Shown here piece after piece: positions 46,377-58,056 of a stretch of 64,000 nucleotides of DNA. This DNA comes from Gremmenia infestans (taxonomy: Eukaryota; Ascomycota; Leotiomycetes; Helotiales; Hamatocanthoscyphaceae), in the NCBI GenBank assembly GCA_032629725.1, contig JAFEVB010000029.1, positions 1-64,000 on the forward strand, written 5' to 3'. Both the position numbers and the translations under genes were made by a program. Under the pieces are notes generated by a model. The model made no database searches and had not been told where the DNA came from. It was given only the letters and a program-made list of their open reading frames with translations. Position 1 is the stretch's first letter. Every line of letters starts with the position of its first letter.

Positions 46377-49300
46377 TTATTGATGAAACGCGATACCCGA
46401 CCTTTTCCTGCCAATGGTCTTGTAGCTGCTACCACCAGCTTCCATGATATCGAACCGGCTCATTCCCATTGACTCGAGGTCAGTCATCCCAGAGAGATAG
46501 AACCCTACAATGACGACCAAGTAACTCAGAAGGAGAATGGAGCCCTTGAAATAGTTGCTCTTTCCTTCGCCGTACATATAACTAAGCAAAAATACACATA
46601 AAATGACTGTAACCATATCCCACTGAGGAAAGATAAGGCTAAAAGTTCGGTCGGCCACCTCAGGCCCTTCAAGCCACTGTCCAGTAATAGCACTAAATAG
46701 GACCAGAGCAGGAATCTGAAGTAGACAGACTTGCAAAGCGTACGCAGATCCGATTTCCATAGACAATGCAATGTTACCGTTCATGGCGAAAGAGATAGCA
46801 TTCTATGACATGTTAGCTCACGAGTAGTAGATAATGCCCTTTGTAAAGCTTACCAGGAATTCAGTAGTGTTTGGAACCAGCGCAAATAATGTGATTCCAA
46901 GGAATTTCTCATCAATGGCCACGTTCTTTAGGACAACATCAACAGTATTGACCAGGATCTCGGCGATCATAGCATACAAGATGGTAGCACCACAGAGAAC
47001 AATGGAACTCTTCATCCTGCTCCAGTTGGGAGCATCATGCCCTCCACCAGCAGCTCCGTGGGCTTCTGCAACAACCAGCTCATCAGGTTCTTGGATGGCA
47101 CTGGCTTTAGGTGGCTTATGAGTAGCAACAGAGCTTTTTCGAGGGCCTCGGTTTGCATCACGAGCAGCAATAGTCGCAGCCGTTGCAGCCATCTCCGCAA
47201 CCTCCCTGATGAGACTGGTATTTTCCGCCTCAGAAAGGCCCGGTACTTGCACAGATCTCGCACTGGCGCTGCTGGTTTTGGGAGGTGGGATGTGAGGTGT
47301 TTGAGCTGAGCCATTGGGTCCTTGAGACTCCGCTGTGTTATCCTTGCTCGCATCGTCTATCGGGCTCAGGCCAGCGTGCTTCAAAGACTGTCCAAGAATA
47401 CGCTTGTAAAGCTGAGATTCGCGAATTTCTGCGCCGCGGGCTGCTTCGCTGGTGCTGTTCAGTGTACTAGCGTTTCTCTGCAGTCGGCCATGCGGAGGGC
47501 CACTGAGTAGTTGTTGAGAAGCAGACTGGTTATGAGCGTCCTGATGACGTTTCTCGTCGACCTCGTTATTCCAAATGACTGCAGCATGCGTCCGCAGGGT
47601 GAACCAGAGACCAATCACGTATGAGAAGAAGAGGAGAACAGCGGCAAACCAGCAGTATGGGCGGACTGCCTCAAGATAGAATCGATCGTTTAGAGCTGGA
47701 ACCTGAGAGAAGTAGCAGCGTTGACAGTCACGACTGGAATCGGCATCATGAGTATCAACGCAACTTAAGCAGTTTAGCTCGTGCTAAGGGGTCTATCAGT
47801 AATGGCCACAAACAAGGGGGTACTGGATTGACTCACGGTGCCGTAGATTTGATAGAAAAGTGTTGGTCCAAACGCTGCAATCACTGCAAAAAGTAGCATG
47901 GTGGACGTCACACCTGCTGATTTAACGTTGAATCTCTGTGTCTTCCGCTTTATAGCCCCGAAGCACATCGAAAGACCGGGCAGGAAGAGTATACCAGCAA
48001 AAATGCTACCGATAATACTCCCTTCAACAAGTTGCCCTTTCCCTTGATTCAGAGCGACACAGTACAAAAATACTTCGACCAATGTTGAGAAGAAGGCATT
48101 GATAGCTGCGCCCAAGCCCATGGAAGATTGCGCTGAAATTGACGCCACAGCTTGGCCAATAAAGTAGGCAAGTGGGATAATCGAGAATAGGGCCATGACA
48201 AACAAGAATGCTGGATGGGTAATAGCGAGGTCCATGTCTAGGGCTTCAACCAGCACCCAATAATCTAAGATGACAAACAGCACAACTGCCATCAAGTTGA
48301 TGAGAAATATGTTGGTGCCATCAATCGTGTACTTCCAGTATTTAAGCCCTACCGCACGGTAAGTACAAAGCAGGATGGACGAATTAGGAATGTTGGCGCC
48401 TCTGGAGTAATCGGTATCGGATTCGAATGACAACGCTAATGGATGTCTTCGCAGGTGATGGAACAAGAGCATGGTGACTTTGCCCATGGGTATCCAGAAG
48501 ACTAGGAACCAGCATATGCCGGAGACAATGAACAAGAGCGGGGTGATCAGCCCATAGAAGAAGAGAAAGAATATAACGCGGCCAGTATTCCATTGACCAC
48601 GGCCGAAGAGTCTTCTCTTGAAGGGACGTTCGGAACTTTCGCGCTGTGCCCCACGCATAGTGCGACCAAGAAGGCTGTCGGTCTCACTGGCAAAAGAGTC
48701 AATACTCCGTCTGGATCGCCCAACAATTGAACGATTCCCATGTGGACCGAAGAAGAGGCGGCCGTCTTCAATATCACCACTCTGCCATTGCTCATATTCC
48801 GTGATACTACGTCCTTCACCTTCATCTTCATGCGCATACGCTTCATCTTGCTCCAGTCGAACGAACTGGCCGAAAGGATAGAAGAGGTAACCTGCAAGAC
48901 CCCAAAGGACTTGGCCATATTCGACTGCGCTAGGTGCAGCCCCGAATATAAAGCATACAACAGCACCGGCTAAAGCTACAAGTCCGAGCCACCAGCCGAA
49001 GCAGATAGTCCACACGATGTTAAAGAATAGTAACCAGGTATGCACTCTACCACCGGGTGATGAATGGATATCACCTTCTGCAGTCTTCTGGACGGATCGG
49101 TCCTTTTTGTAAAGAGCCGGCTTCCAAATACGGATACCGAACGGATGCGTTTCGTTGATTGCTTCCTGACGGTCCTTGAGAGTGAAGCTCTCGGCGTCAC
49201 TCAAACCATCATCATCCTCGTCATCTGGGGTTTCATCTTCTACACCCTGAACTTCTTCAGCGGCTTCTGGTGTATCTTGTTCATCAGCCACTACACCAGC

Positions 49301-49992
49301 CATCTCAGATTGGGCTTCCGAGCTAGCATCCTCCTCAGGCGACGAATCTACACGTGGCAGGGCTGGCTGCTGAGGATTTGGACGGCGCCTGAGGGTCGAG
49401 GGCTGATTTCTCACAGATCCAAATCCAGATGTAGCACTTTGCCGAGCTAGAGCACCTTCCATCTCGGCTACATCATCGTCCACAGAGAACTCTTGCCCAC
49501 GATGGGGTGCTTGTACGTTAGATGAAGCTCGACGAGCCATTCCAGGCTTCTTTGGTTTCTGGCCCCCACGTCCACGTTCTGGGCCAAGTATGGGGGATGG
49601 GATAGGTTGCAGTGTCGACCGAGATGATTCCATGCTCTGGCTATGGGCACCCTGTGAGGATTCGCTAGTTCTATGCTCGGGCTGGTTCTGGGAAGCTGAT
49701 TGTGGCTGGATGGATCCTACAGAGAGGTTAGTGTTGCTAGATACAAACAATAGATTGCCAATATAGGAGTTTGGGATAGCTGCATACCATATGACATGGG
49801 CTCCGGTCTGCGCCGAACAGTATCAGTTGATTGGAAACTCTCTGAAAGCCCGTCATCTTTTTGAGAGATCGATTCTACTGTGGCCAGTGGATGCTGCCTG
49901 GTGTCTGTGGGAGATGTAGGAACAGACACTTGAGGCGGGCTCTCCCGTGCTTCCCTGGCAGAGCCTGTGGCGCTTCCTGAGTCTGAAGACAT
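46377..49992 (-). CDS. VNX1: Vacuolar cation/proton exchanger, VNX1 type
   Basis: Four exons, 49992-49788, 49716-47837, 47783-46854 and 46802-46377, give 1146 residues. About 230 disordered, acidic residues precede the membrane part. The first cation-exchanger half has AFFSTLVEVFLYCVALNQGK and GSIFAGILFLPGLSMCFGAIK. The second, after a long cytosolic loop (residues about 760-930), has FALVPNTTEFLNAISFAMNG. These are the two alpha repeats of the CaCA superfamily. Yeast Vnx1 exchanges Na+ and K+ for protons at the vacuole and differs from the Vcx1 Ca2+ exchanger by this long N-terminal part. Exon 3-4 joins the second repeat correctly at TEFL-NAISF. The three introns are 71, 53 and 51 nt. Confidence 0.85.
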
Positions 49993-50726
49993 GACGCTCT
50001 AGAGTTGCAAATCCGTATATGTCGTGACCCACGATAGGGAAAATTGCATCGGTGCAAGGGATCAAATGCCGTGGAGGTGTAGGCCTGTAGGAGTAGTACG
50101 ATATTTACTACTTTGTACTATGGTGCCGTCCGTGTTAATGATTTTGGTGGTGCTCATGCACAGAGGGATGAAAAGACAGGAAGCTTGCAGAAGGCATTCG
50201 CAGAAGTAGAGACGGTGATGCGTAAGGTGACTTGACGTTGGAGCGGGAGTAGGTGATTACACGACAGAGCAAAGTGCTTACTCGGATGTTGATGTTGATG
50301 TTGATGTTGTATGGAGGTGGGATTCATGGAGAGATCCTTCACCTTACACTTACATTCACTACTTGGAACCCCAGCGCAGCACAGCAAAGCGCGTCGATCA
50401 GAGTCCACGAGGCGAGGTCATTCACAGGCATGGCATGCATGTGCACGTACCCTGGAAACAAGAGCGAAAGGCTGGGCTGCTGGGCGAGCTGAGGGATCCG
50501 TAACTGTATCTCTCGGCACGCATTATCTATTTGGCCGCGCTTTCCCGCTTTGGACTTGGCGCCTTTCTAGATCAACGCGTTTCTAAGGTTGCCTTTCAGA
50601 GCTACCTACAGCCAGCAGCGGCAATATATCAAACGTCTCAAAACACCACAACTCCACCACTATCATCTTCCACAGTCCACCCCTCCTCCGCGCAATCCAT
50701 CTCTCACGCCATACACATCCCCCACC
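49993..50726. other. Divergent promoter region between VNX1 and RPT6
   Basis: About 730 bases with a GATGTT hexamer repeat (50285-50310). The last 120 bases are CA-rich leader for RPT6. No gene is supported. Confidence 0.45.
50285..50310. repeat. GATGTT hexamer repeat
   Basis: About four tandem copies in the divergent promoter. Confidence 0.88.
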
Positions 50727-51994
50727 ATGGCGCTCGACACTTTCTTCCACAACAAGATCGAGGGCATGAAGCTCGAGATCATCCAGGGCCAAGCTGTTCT
50801 CCGGAGACTGGAAGCTCAAAGAAACGACTACAACTCTAGAGGTGATAATAGCTGTCGCCCGTTCATCTGCATACCGCTAACTTCTCGTAGTGCGACTTCT
50901 TAGAGAAGAGCTGGGATTATTACAGCAGCCTGGATCTTATGTCGGCGAGGTTGTAAAGGTCATGGGCACGAAGAAGGTTCTAGTCAAGGTTCATCCAGAG
51001 GGCAAATATGGTATGAAGAATAACTGTTTTGTTGGTATTCAGAGCTGACTCTTATCAAGTCGTGGATATTTCCGATAACGTCGACATCACAAAGCTCGCC
51101 GTTGGAAAGCGAGTCACCCTCCTCTCCGATTCCTACAAACTCGAAAAGATGCTCCCATCCTCCGTCGACCCCCTGGTTTCCCTAATGATGGTGGAGAAGG
51201 TACCGGACAGCACATATGATATGATTGGTGGCCTGGACCAACAGATCAAGGAGATCAAGGAGGTCATTGAACTAGGTCTCAAACATCCCGAGCTCTTTGA
51301 ATCTCTCGGCATATCACAACCAAAGGGTGTTCTTCTCTACGGTCCTCCCGGAACAGGAAAGACGTTATTAGCAAGAGCTGTAGCACATCACACAGACTGC
51401 AAGTTTATCAGAGTCTCAGGTTCGGAGTTGGTGCAGAAGTACATTGGAGAGGGTTCAAGAATGGTTCGGGAGCTATTCGTTATGGCGCGAGAGCACGCCC
51501 CGTCCATCATCTTCATGGATGAAATCGATTCCATTGGATCATCTCGTGTAGAAGGATCATCTGGTGGCGATTCCGAGGTGCAGAGAACCATGCTGGAATT
51601 ACTAAACCAACTTGACGGTTTCGAGCCTACGAAGAACATCAAAGTCATCATGGCTACGAACCGTCTGGACATATTAGATCCTGCACTACTACGGCCTGGA
51701 CGTATCGACCGAAAGATTGAGTTTCCACCACCAACTGTTGAGGCTAGAGCAGATATTCTCCGAATTCACAGCAGGAGCATGAACTTGACCCGAGGAATCA
51801 ATCTGACTAAGATCGCCGAGAAGATGAACGGGTGCTCTGGAGCAGAATTAAAGGGTGTATGCACGGAAGCTGGCATGTACGCACTGAGGGAGCGCAGAAT
51901 CCATGTTACGAACAGCGACTTTGAGCTCGCAACAGCAAAGGTATTAAACAAGCACGATGACAAGGAAGTAAGTCTGGGGAAGTTGTTTAAATAG
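50727..51994 (+). CDS. RPT6: 26S proteasome regulatory ATPase RPT6 (SUG1/PSMC5)
   Basis: Three exons, 50727-50841, 50891-51010 and 51060-51994, give 389 residues, the normal length. An N-terminal coiled coil precedes the OB fold, followed by the AAA+ domain. Walker A is GPPGTGKT (173-180), Walker B FMDEID (Asp232, Glu233), and the second region of homology includes ATNRLDILDPALLRPGRIDR. The start MALDTFFHNKIEGMKLEI and the tail DKEVSLGKLFK identify RPT6 among the six ATPases. It unfolds ubiquitylated substrates and threads them into the 20S core; it also has reported roles in transcription. The introns are short (49 nt each), and phases close at both. Confidence 0.95.
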
Positions 51995-52455
51995 GTTATG
52001 GAAGTAGATGGGAAGTGGAAAGAGGGATTATTCAAGATGTACAACAGCCAAAGGCCTGGGTCAAAATGGACATGGTAATTTTATGACCTTGCAACGCTCC
52101 CGAATTGTGAAACGAGCCTTCAAAGGTTCCCCGCCTTTTCTCTGATAGTCTTCCAGTGCGGCAAGATACTGTAGAAACTATCAAAGTACAAGGTGCGCTA
52201 GCTGTACTCCACCTATCGTAAGACATCCTCAACCAGTGGGTATCGTGAGACTTTTACCTCTGGATAATTTTCTTATCCTGAGAAAGGGATTTGGGCAAGT
52301 TTGCAGGCGGTGTAGTTCCCAAATGCAATATTGATGCACGCACGCCTCCGTGCAGGTGTAAAGATGCCGGATTAGAGATAGTTTTGGATGGACTGAATTT
52401 CATTTGTAGAAAAATGGAGAAGAAAAACGGGGGCATGACGGTGTGGGGGTACTTG

Positions 52456-52492
52456 GGGGTAGGGTAGGGTAAGGTAGGGTAAGGTAGGTAGG
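52456..52492. repeat. Irregular GGGTA/AGGTA array
   Basis: About seven pentamer units alternating GGGTA and AGGTA, related to the larger array at 33621-33675. Confidence 0.8.
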
Positions 52493-52983
52493 CGGGGGGA
52501 TCTAACGAAAGGTTGATCTTAAATCCTCCATGCTGCCCTGCTTTCTTTTTCTACTCCAGTACTGTAACATCTCAATTTCCAATCCACCACAATTTTTGAA
52601 ACATCGACATCGCCATCGCCTTCTGATCTTCACTTCCTGTCGTCGAATCGTGTAGCAAAGCTCCGGGTTTCCCTTCTCTGCGCCGTAAGCTCATTTTCAA
52701 GCTCTATCTCTATCTCTCTCTACCCCTCGTTGTGTGCACCACCTACTTGTACCCTCACAATACACAGAAAAAGCGGTACTGGAGTCATTATCGTCAACTT
52801 TGAACGTACCACCGTACTCCACCAGGCACATTCTAAGTGGTCCCCGTTCTGTGTCTATCACAAGCTACCCCGCATGTGACAAACACCACTCCAAGTCCAA
52901 GAGATTCTCCCGTACTGTACCTGGTTTCCCTGCTAAGTCGGAGCAACAGAACAAGAAAAGACTTTCTGTCACAACGTTACACC

Positions 52984-53109
52984 ATGTCTCAACTCCCCTT
53001 CCGCCAGAACTTCCGTAAGCCATCTCGGCAAGCTTCTATGGAGTGCGTTCTATCCTCGACCCATACATACCCTACATACCTATACACTCGAAAGTTCAAA
53101 GTTGACTGA
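52984..53109 (+). promoter_or_regulatory. Upstream ORF ending two bases before the FGGY kinase start
   Basis: ATG at 52984 opens a 41-codon frame (MSQLPFRQNFRK...) whose TGA is at 53107-53109; the kinase ATG is at 53112. A donor-like GTAAGC lies inside it, but splicing from there in the phase available gives no open fusion to the kinase. It is therefore either a true uORF or part of a spliced 5' UTR. Confidence 0.4.
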
Positions 53110-53111
53110 CA

Positions 53112-55017
53112 ATGGATAGCCCTCACAATGAGCTGAACCCGCACATTGACCACTACATCGGTATCGATGTTGGAACCGGTAGTGCTAGAGCTTGTATCAT
53201 CGACGGCTCTGGAGATATCAAAGCACGTAAGTCCCCGGAGCAACCATCTTTTTTGAAATCCCAATTGACTTTGAAACAGTTGCAACAGAGAACATTGGAC
53301 TTTGGCAGCCCGAGCAAGGATACTATGAGCAATCTACGACCGATATCTGGAGATGCATCTGCCAGTGTGTACACAGAGCTCTGGACCAGCACAACATTGA
53401 TCCGACCACTGTTCGAGGTATAGGCTTCGATGCCACCTGCTCTCTCGCAGTCTTCACCCATGATACCGATGAGCCACAGACCGTCACTGGCCCGGACTTC
53501 AAAAATGACGGAAACGATCGCAATGTCATTTTATGGCTTGACCACAGACCAGTCGAGGAAACGGCCAAGATTAATGCGACGGAACACAACCTTCTACGCT
53601 ACGTCGGAGGCAAGATGAGCATTGAGATGGAGATACCCAAGGTACTCTGGCTGAAGAACAACATGACGCCTGAGCAATTCGAACGCTGCAAGTTTTATGA
53701 TCTTGCAGATGCTCTGACCCATTTGGCTACGGGAAACGAGAACAGGAGCTTCTGCAGCACAGTCTGCAAGCAAGGCTTTGTCCCCGTTGGTGTTGATGGG
53801 AGCGTCAAGGGATGGCAGGAAGACTTCTACGATGCAATTGGATTGGAGGATCTTACAAAGGACAATTTCCTTCGGATGGGTGGAGTGGACGGAGTAGTAA
53901 GCCTTTTCATCACTATGTTTTTTTCAGTTTGACCTTTTTTCTGACGCCTTCATAGAACGGAAAATATTTCAGTGCAGGAGAACTAGTCGGCACTCTTAGT
54001 GAAAAGGCAGCCAGTCAGCTTGGTCTCCCTGCTGGAATTGCGGTAGGTAGCGGAGTCATCGATGCCTACGCAGGATGGGTTGGTACTGTTGGTGCGAAGG
54101 TCCACTTGGGTGCTGAACAACTCGATGCCGGCCATCCCAAGAATGACATTTCCCAAGCATTCAGCCGACTGGCTGCTGTTGCCGGAACCTCAACTTGCCA
54201 TTTGGCTATGTCCAAGGAGCCCGTCTTCGTTGACGGTGTTTGGGGACCCTACAGAGATGTGCTTCTACCAAACTTCTGGATGGCAGAAGGTGGACAGTCC
54301 GCAACTGGAGAGCTTCTCAAGCATGTTCTTGAGACTCACCCTGCCTATAACGAAACCATGTCTTTGGCCGAATCCTTCAACACTAGCATTTACGACTATC
54401 TCAACTCCCACCTGGACGAATTGAGGGAGAAGATCAACGCACCCACCATCTCCTACCTAGGCCGTCACTTCTTCTTCTACGGCGACCTCTGGGGCAACCG
54501 CTCTCCAATCGCGGATCCTACTATGACTGGTTCAGTAATTGGTCTAACCAATGACCGGAGCATGGACGGCCTAGCCATCTACTACTACGCAACCATGGAG
54601 TTCATCGCCATGCAAACCCGCCAAATCATCGAAACGATGAACGAATCCGGCCACAGCATCACCAGCATCTTCATGTCCGGCTCCCAATGCCAGAATAAAA
54701 TCCTCATGGAGCTGATGGCGACTACCTGTGACATGCCCGTCGTCATCCCACGATACGTGCACGCAGCCGTTGTTCACGGAGCAGCGATGCTGGGCGCCAA
54801 GGCCGCAAGTGCAGACAAGGAGGGCAAGACGGAGGAGCTGTGGAGCATTATGGATCGCATGAGCAAGCCGGGCAAGGTTACCAAGCCGGGCAAGAATGCA
54901 AACGAGAAGAAACTGCTTGATATCAAGTACAAAGTGTTCTTAGATCAATGCCGAACGCAGCAGGCTTACAGGAAGAGTGTGAATGAAACTATTGAGGGAT
55001 GGGGTCCGGAGGAGTAA
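53112..55017 (+). CDS. FGGY-family carbohydrate kinase (D-ribulokinase-like, YDR109C type)
   Basis: Exons 53112-53226, 53280-53896 and 53956-55017 (introns 53 and 59 nt) give 597 residues. The phosphate-binding start YIGIDVGTGSARACIIDG is the FGGY N-terminal signature. GIGFDATCSL and LWLDHRPVEE follow in order. The C-terminal ATPase half has GRHFFFYGDLWGNRSPIADP and SIFMSGSQCQNKILMELMA. This subfamily (yeast YDR109C, human FGGY, bacterial YpCarbK-like) phosphorylates D-ribulose, probably as a metabolite repair step; the substrate is taken from the family. The protein is complete, with no missing motif. An upstream ORF ends two bases before the start codon. Confidence 0.9.
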
Positions 55018-55903
55018 ATGAAGTGATTAGATTAAAATCCTTACATGACTCTCATTAAACCTACATAATGAGCATGAATCACAGGTATGACAAAAGCTAT
55101 AGAATAGATCATCTTCTCTCTTTGGGACTTGGAACTCGCTAATTTACCATTCTGGTGCTCGTGATCTCTTATTACAATAAATGACTCAAACCGCACCAAC
55201 CCATATGTTGTTTGTAACTAAGACCGCACTCTCCACCAGAAGGTGTCCAAATTTGTATGTATAGCGTTACCCGCAAACAAGGCACGCGCCGCTTGGGGAA
55301 ATCTTTTATGCTAGAACGTAATACTTCAATAACAATAATTGCGGAGATCTCATTTACAGAAGTGGGAGGTTTGACAGGATGGGATCTATTAGGAGGGTGC
55401 TTGCCATCATCGATATCTATAGCGGTCCATACAATGCGTATCATAAGGAGACATGGCGTTAGAATAGCGTGGTTGGAATAGGAATATAATTAAAGTTCAG
55501 GGTATTATATCATGGCTTTACTTGTAGAGTTCAATTTAAGGTGTATAAATTTAACCGCATACATATAGATTCATCTTGAAAAGATAACCTTAGATCTAGA
55601 GCTGAGGATATACTTTTTAGTAGAGAGTGCGGTCTTTGTCATAAACAACAATTTGGGTGCTGCATTAGTCATTTGTTATTCTCATAAGCACTCGCATCAT
55701 ATAGACGCTGTAGGATCATAAATGTCACTCTTTGAGTAAGGAATTTCCGGGCACTGAAATACCACAGACCACTAGGGATGCCGAATATATCATATTACTT
55801 TACACAACTGAGAAGCCTGGCATCGGAATGCTTTAGGAACTCAACTTAGGAGCTTGATAATCACGCTTTTGTGATGGAATGTGATTTTATCTTGTTTGCC
55901 ACT
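55018..55903. other. Convergent intergenic region holding an inverted-repeat element
   Basis: About 885 bases between the kinase and the F-box gene stop codons. Most of it is the element at 55181-55672. The rest holds no recognised feature. Confidence 0.5.
55181..55672. mobile_element. Non-autonomous, MITE-like element with imperfect inverted ends
   Basis: The left end (55181-55237) and the reverse complement of the right end (about 55616-55672) align over some 55 bases. Both start ATGACT and share the cores TTGTTT and AGACCGCACTCTC. The roughly 490-base element has no coding capacity. I cannot define a target-site duplication by eye, and the flanks AATAA/AACAA are only loosely similar. A related end is found at 44080-44215. 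The class (for example Tc1/mariner) is not determined. Confidence 0.65.
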
Positions 55904-57782
55904 TCATCTGCCATCTATCCTTGTTCGACGGGGTTCAAAGGAGGTAGTGATATCTGGGACCCTTGCAGGGCTGCATCCAAGTAGGGAAGAAGTGATTGGG
56001 AGGCTCACGTCCTTGTCAAAGCACCAAACGGTATACCCCCCGCCACTAAATAGAACCACGAAATCGTCATCGCCTTTCATGACTCGCCTCTTCGGGTGCG
56101 AAAATGGCTGGAGGGGTTGATTGAGATGGGTATTGAGGGTTTCCGGATCGTCTTTGGTAGACCCTATATCTCTCATCCAGCAAAATGCCGCGCCACACTT
56201 CGCGAGCCAGGAGTCATTCCAAGTCTGGGATATATGGGTGCATTCGGGCCCCAGTCTCCCATGAACCGGTATGGGGCTAGGCGTTTGTATCTCGGAGCAC
56301 TTTTTCATGGCTATGACGAGGACCTGGTCCGATTGTCGCCCTGAATTTGCAGTTGGAAAATCGTTCTTGTACACGGGAACTAAAGTTTGATCGCGCCAGA
56401 TATGGAGTTGATTGAGGCCAAACCTATCGTGTAATGCTATCGACAGGCACTTCTGGAGATCTTTGGAGAGATGATAGGATCCAGTACTGAAGGCATTCCT
56501 ACGCATATCGAATTTTACCACCAGTAGAAGCTTTGGCTTATTGTTGTCTCCTTCGGTGGCATTGTTCCGCTGGTGCTTGCATGGATGAGGAGAGGGAAGA
56601 GATGTAATAGAATGCTCTCTTGTCTCTTGCTCGTAGAAGACCTCGTCGGTCACTAAAATCCCAATGTGTCCGTCTTCTAGGCTAACAAAGCGGGGTCGAA
56701 GGTCGACGTCTAGCTGGGAAGACACCAAGTGAAAAGTATGAAATGCATCTGAGGTGCCCTCCCTACATTGCTGCACCACAATGGTAGGCGGCACTGCATT
56801 CAAAGCTGTATAGACAACGAAATGAGATCGCTCATCGTCCGGATGGAACCCCACTGCAAGAGGTTTTGCCCCTAAGTTGGTGAGCTCTGTAAATTCTGCT
56901 GACGCGTTTGAAACGACAACCGACTGGAGTCCTCCCCCAATTTGCCAAATCAGAACTTCATTTGATATGGTGATGATTCCGACCTGCCTCCGATAGGCTG
57001 ACATATGTCGGATCGGATTTGGTAATCGAATCCTGTGCGGTTCGCTACCTTCATGAGCATCAAGAGACCAAGCCAATAGTGTGGCCCTACCAAAGTCAGC
57101 ACAGTCCGATTCACATTCCACTTCGAGCACGCGCTCTAGAACAGAACCAACATTTGGTCAAAAGATAGAAACAAGCAATATTACTCACGGTCTTGTGGTA
57201 TGAGCTAAGATGAACTGATTAGCCAGCAGGTATATCGGAAGTGAAACACGATTCTCGTCTGTGAAGACCCTTGAGAATCCCGTGCGAAGATTTCTAACCA
57301 CAATTATACCATCTTCCACGGTGTAGGCTATTCTCCCATTACAGTATTGCGGATTTTCAGAGCGCTCACGAAGCGGGACATCTCGGCCATCCCAGGAATA
57401 GTGGTATGTAGACGTGGAATAGTAACAACCATGCATGTTTCTGATTCGCCTCATAGCCGCAGCTGGCAACCACTTGTGCAGAGCCTGCTTGCGGGCCCTT
57501 TGCTGCTTAGTATCTAAGCCTTTGTAACTTGTCTCCCATACGGATGTGAAGTGTAGCTTGACGATACCAAGGTGGAACTCTGGGCTTGAAAATACTTCGT
57601 TCCACCTACGGGAGACCGAAAGTACCCTTTTAAGATCTTCGAGCTCAAGGGATTGAGAAACATGAAGCAGAAGTTCCAGCGGTAGGCTTCCGCATATGTC
57701 TTTTTGGAAAGGTTTGGCATTCAGCTGGGAACGAAAGTGCCGGATTTCGCTATCCGTCAGCGCTTGGAAGATAGATTCCAAT
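55904..57782 (-). CDS. F-box protein (5' end not fully resolved)
   Basis: Two coding blocks, 57782-57189 and 57086-55904. The F-box lies near the N-terminus (SLPLELLLHVSQSLELEDLK then VSRRWNEVF) and would bind Skp1 of an SCF ubiquitin ligase. The C-terminal part looks like a divergent WD/beta-propeller-like region (GRIAYTVEDGIIVVRNLRTG, VGIITISNEVLIWQIGGG), as in many fungal F-box proteins. The first block has no ATG in frame and begins after a good acceptor (TGCTGTAG), so a start exon lies upstream. The intron is 102 nt and uses the acceptor TTTGGTAG, giving TTRPATLLAWSL; a nearer AG (TTCTAG) would shift the frame. The substrate is unknown. Confidence 0.72.
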
Positions 57783-57907
57783 CTACAGCATGATAATTAG
57801 TGTCTGAAGTCCAAGAGCATAGATTTGGGACTCTAAATTAGAAACCACAGAGGCAAAAGGTAGAGCTGAGGAATAAGGAACTTAGGAAATATGGCTACCA
57901 CATCAAC

Positions 57908-58056
57908 TTGACCCAAGACATGATGGAGAGCAGAGAGATCTCGCTATTGAGGACAGCAGGCAAGGTATTCGGCATAGAGAGATCAAGCAAACTCATAGGC
58001 TGTAGAACGAAGAGCTCGTTGAGCGGTATTCGATCCAACCAAGTCGTGATTTTCAT
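57908..58056 (-). CDS. Possible first exon of the F-box gene
   Basis: ATG at 58056 opens a frame (MKITTWLDRIPLNELF...) that could be spliced from an unusual GTTGAT donor at 57907 to the acceptor ending at 57783, giving VKLESIFQALTDSE in phase. The total would be 641 residues. The donor is weak, so this is only a candidate. Confidence 0.25.

Larger units (their letters stand above)
51995..53111. other. Intergenic: RPT6 to the FGGY kinase
   Basis: About 1.1 kb. It contains an irregular GGGTA array (52456-52492) and, from 52520, a C/T-rich leader-like stretch. A 41-codon upstream frame (52984-53109) ends just before the kinase start. Confidence 0.45.
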
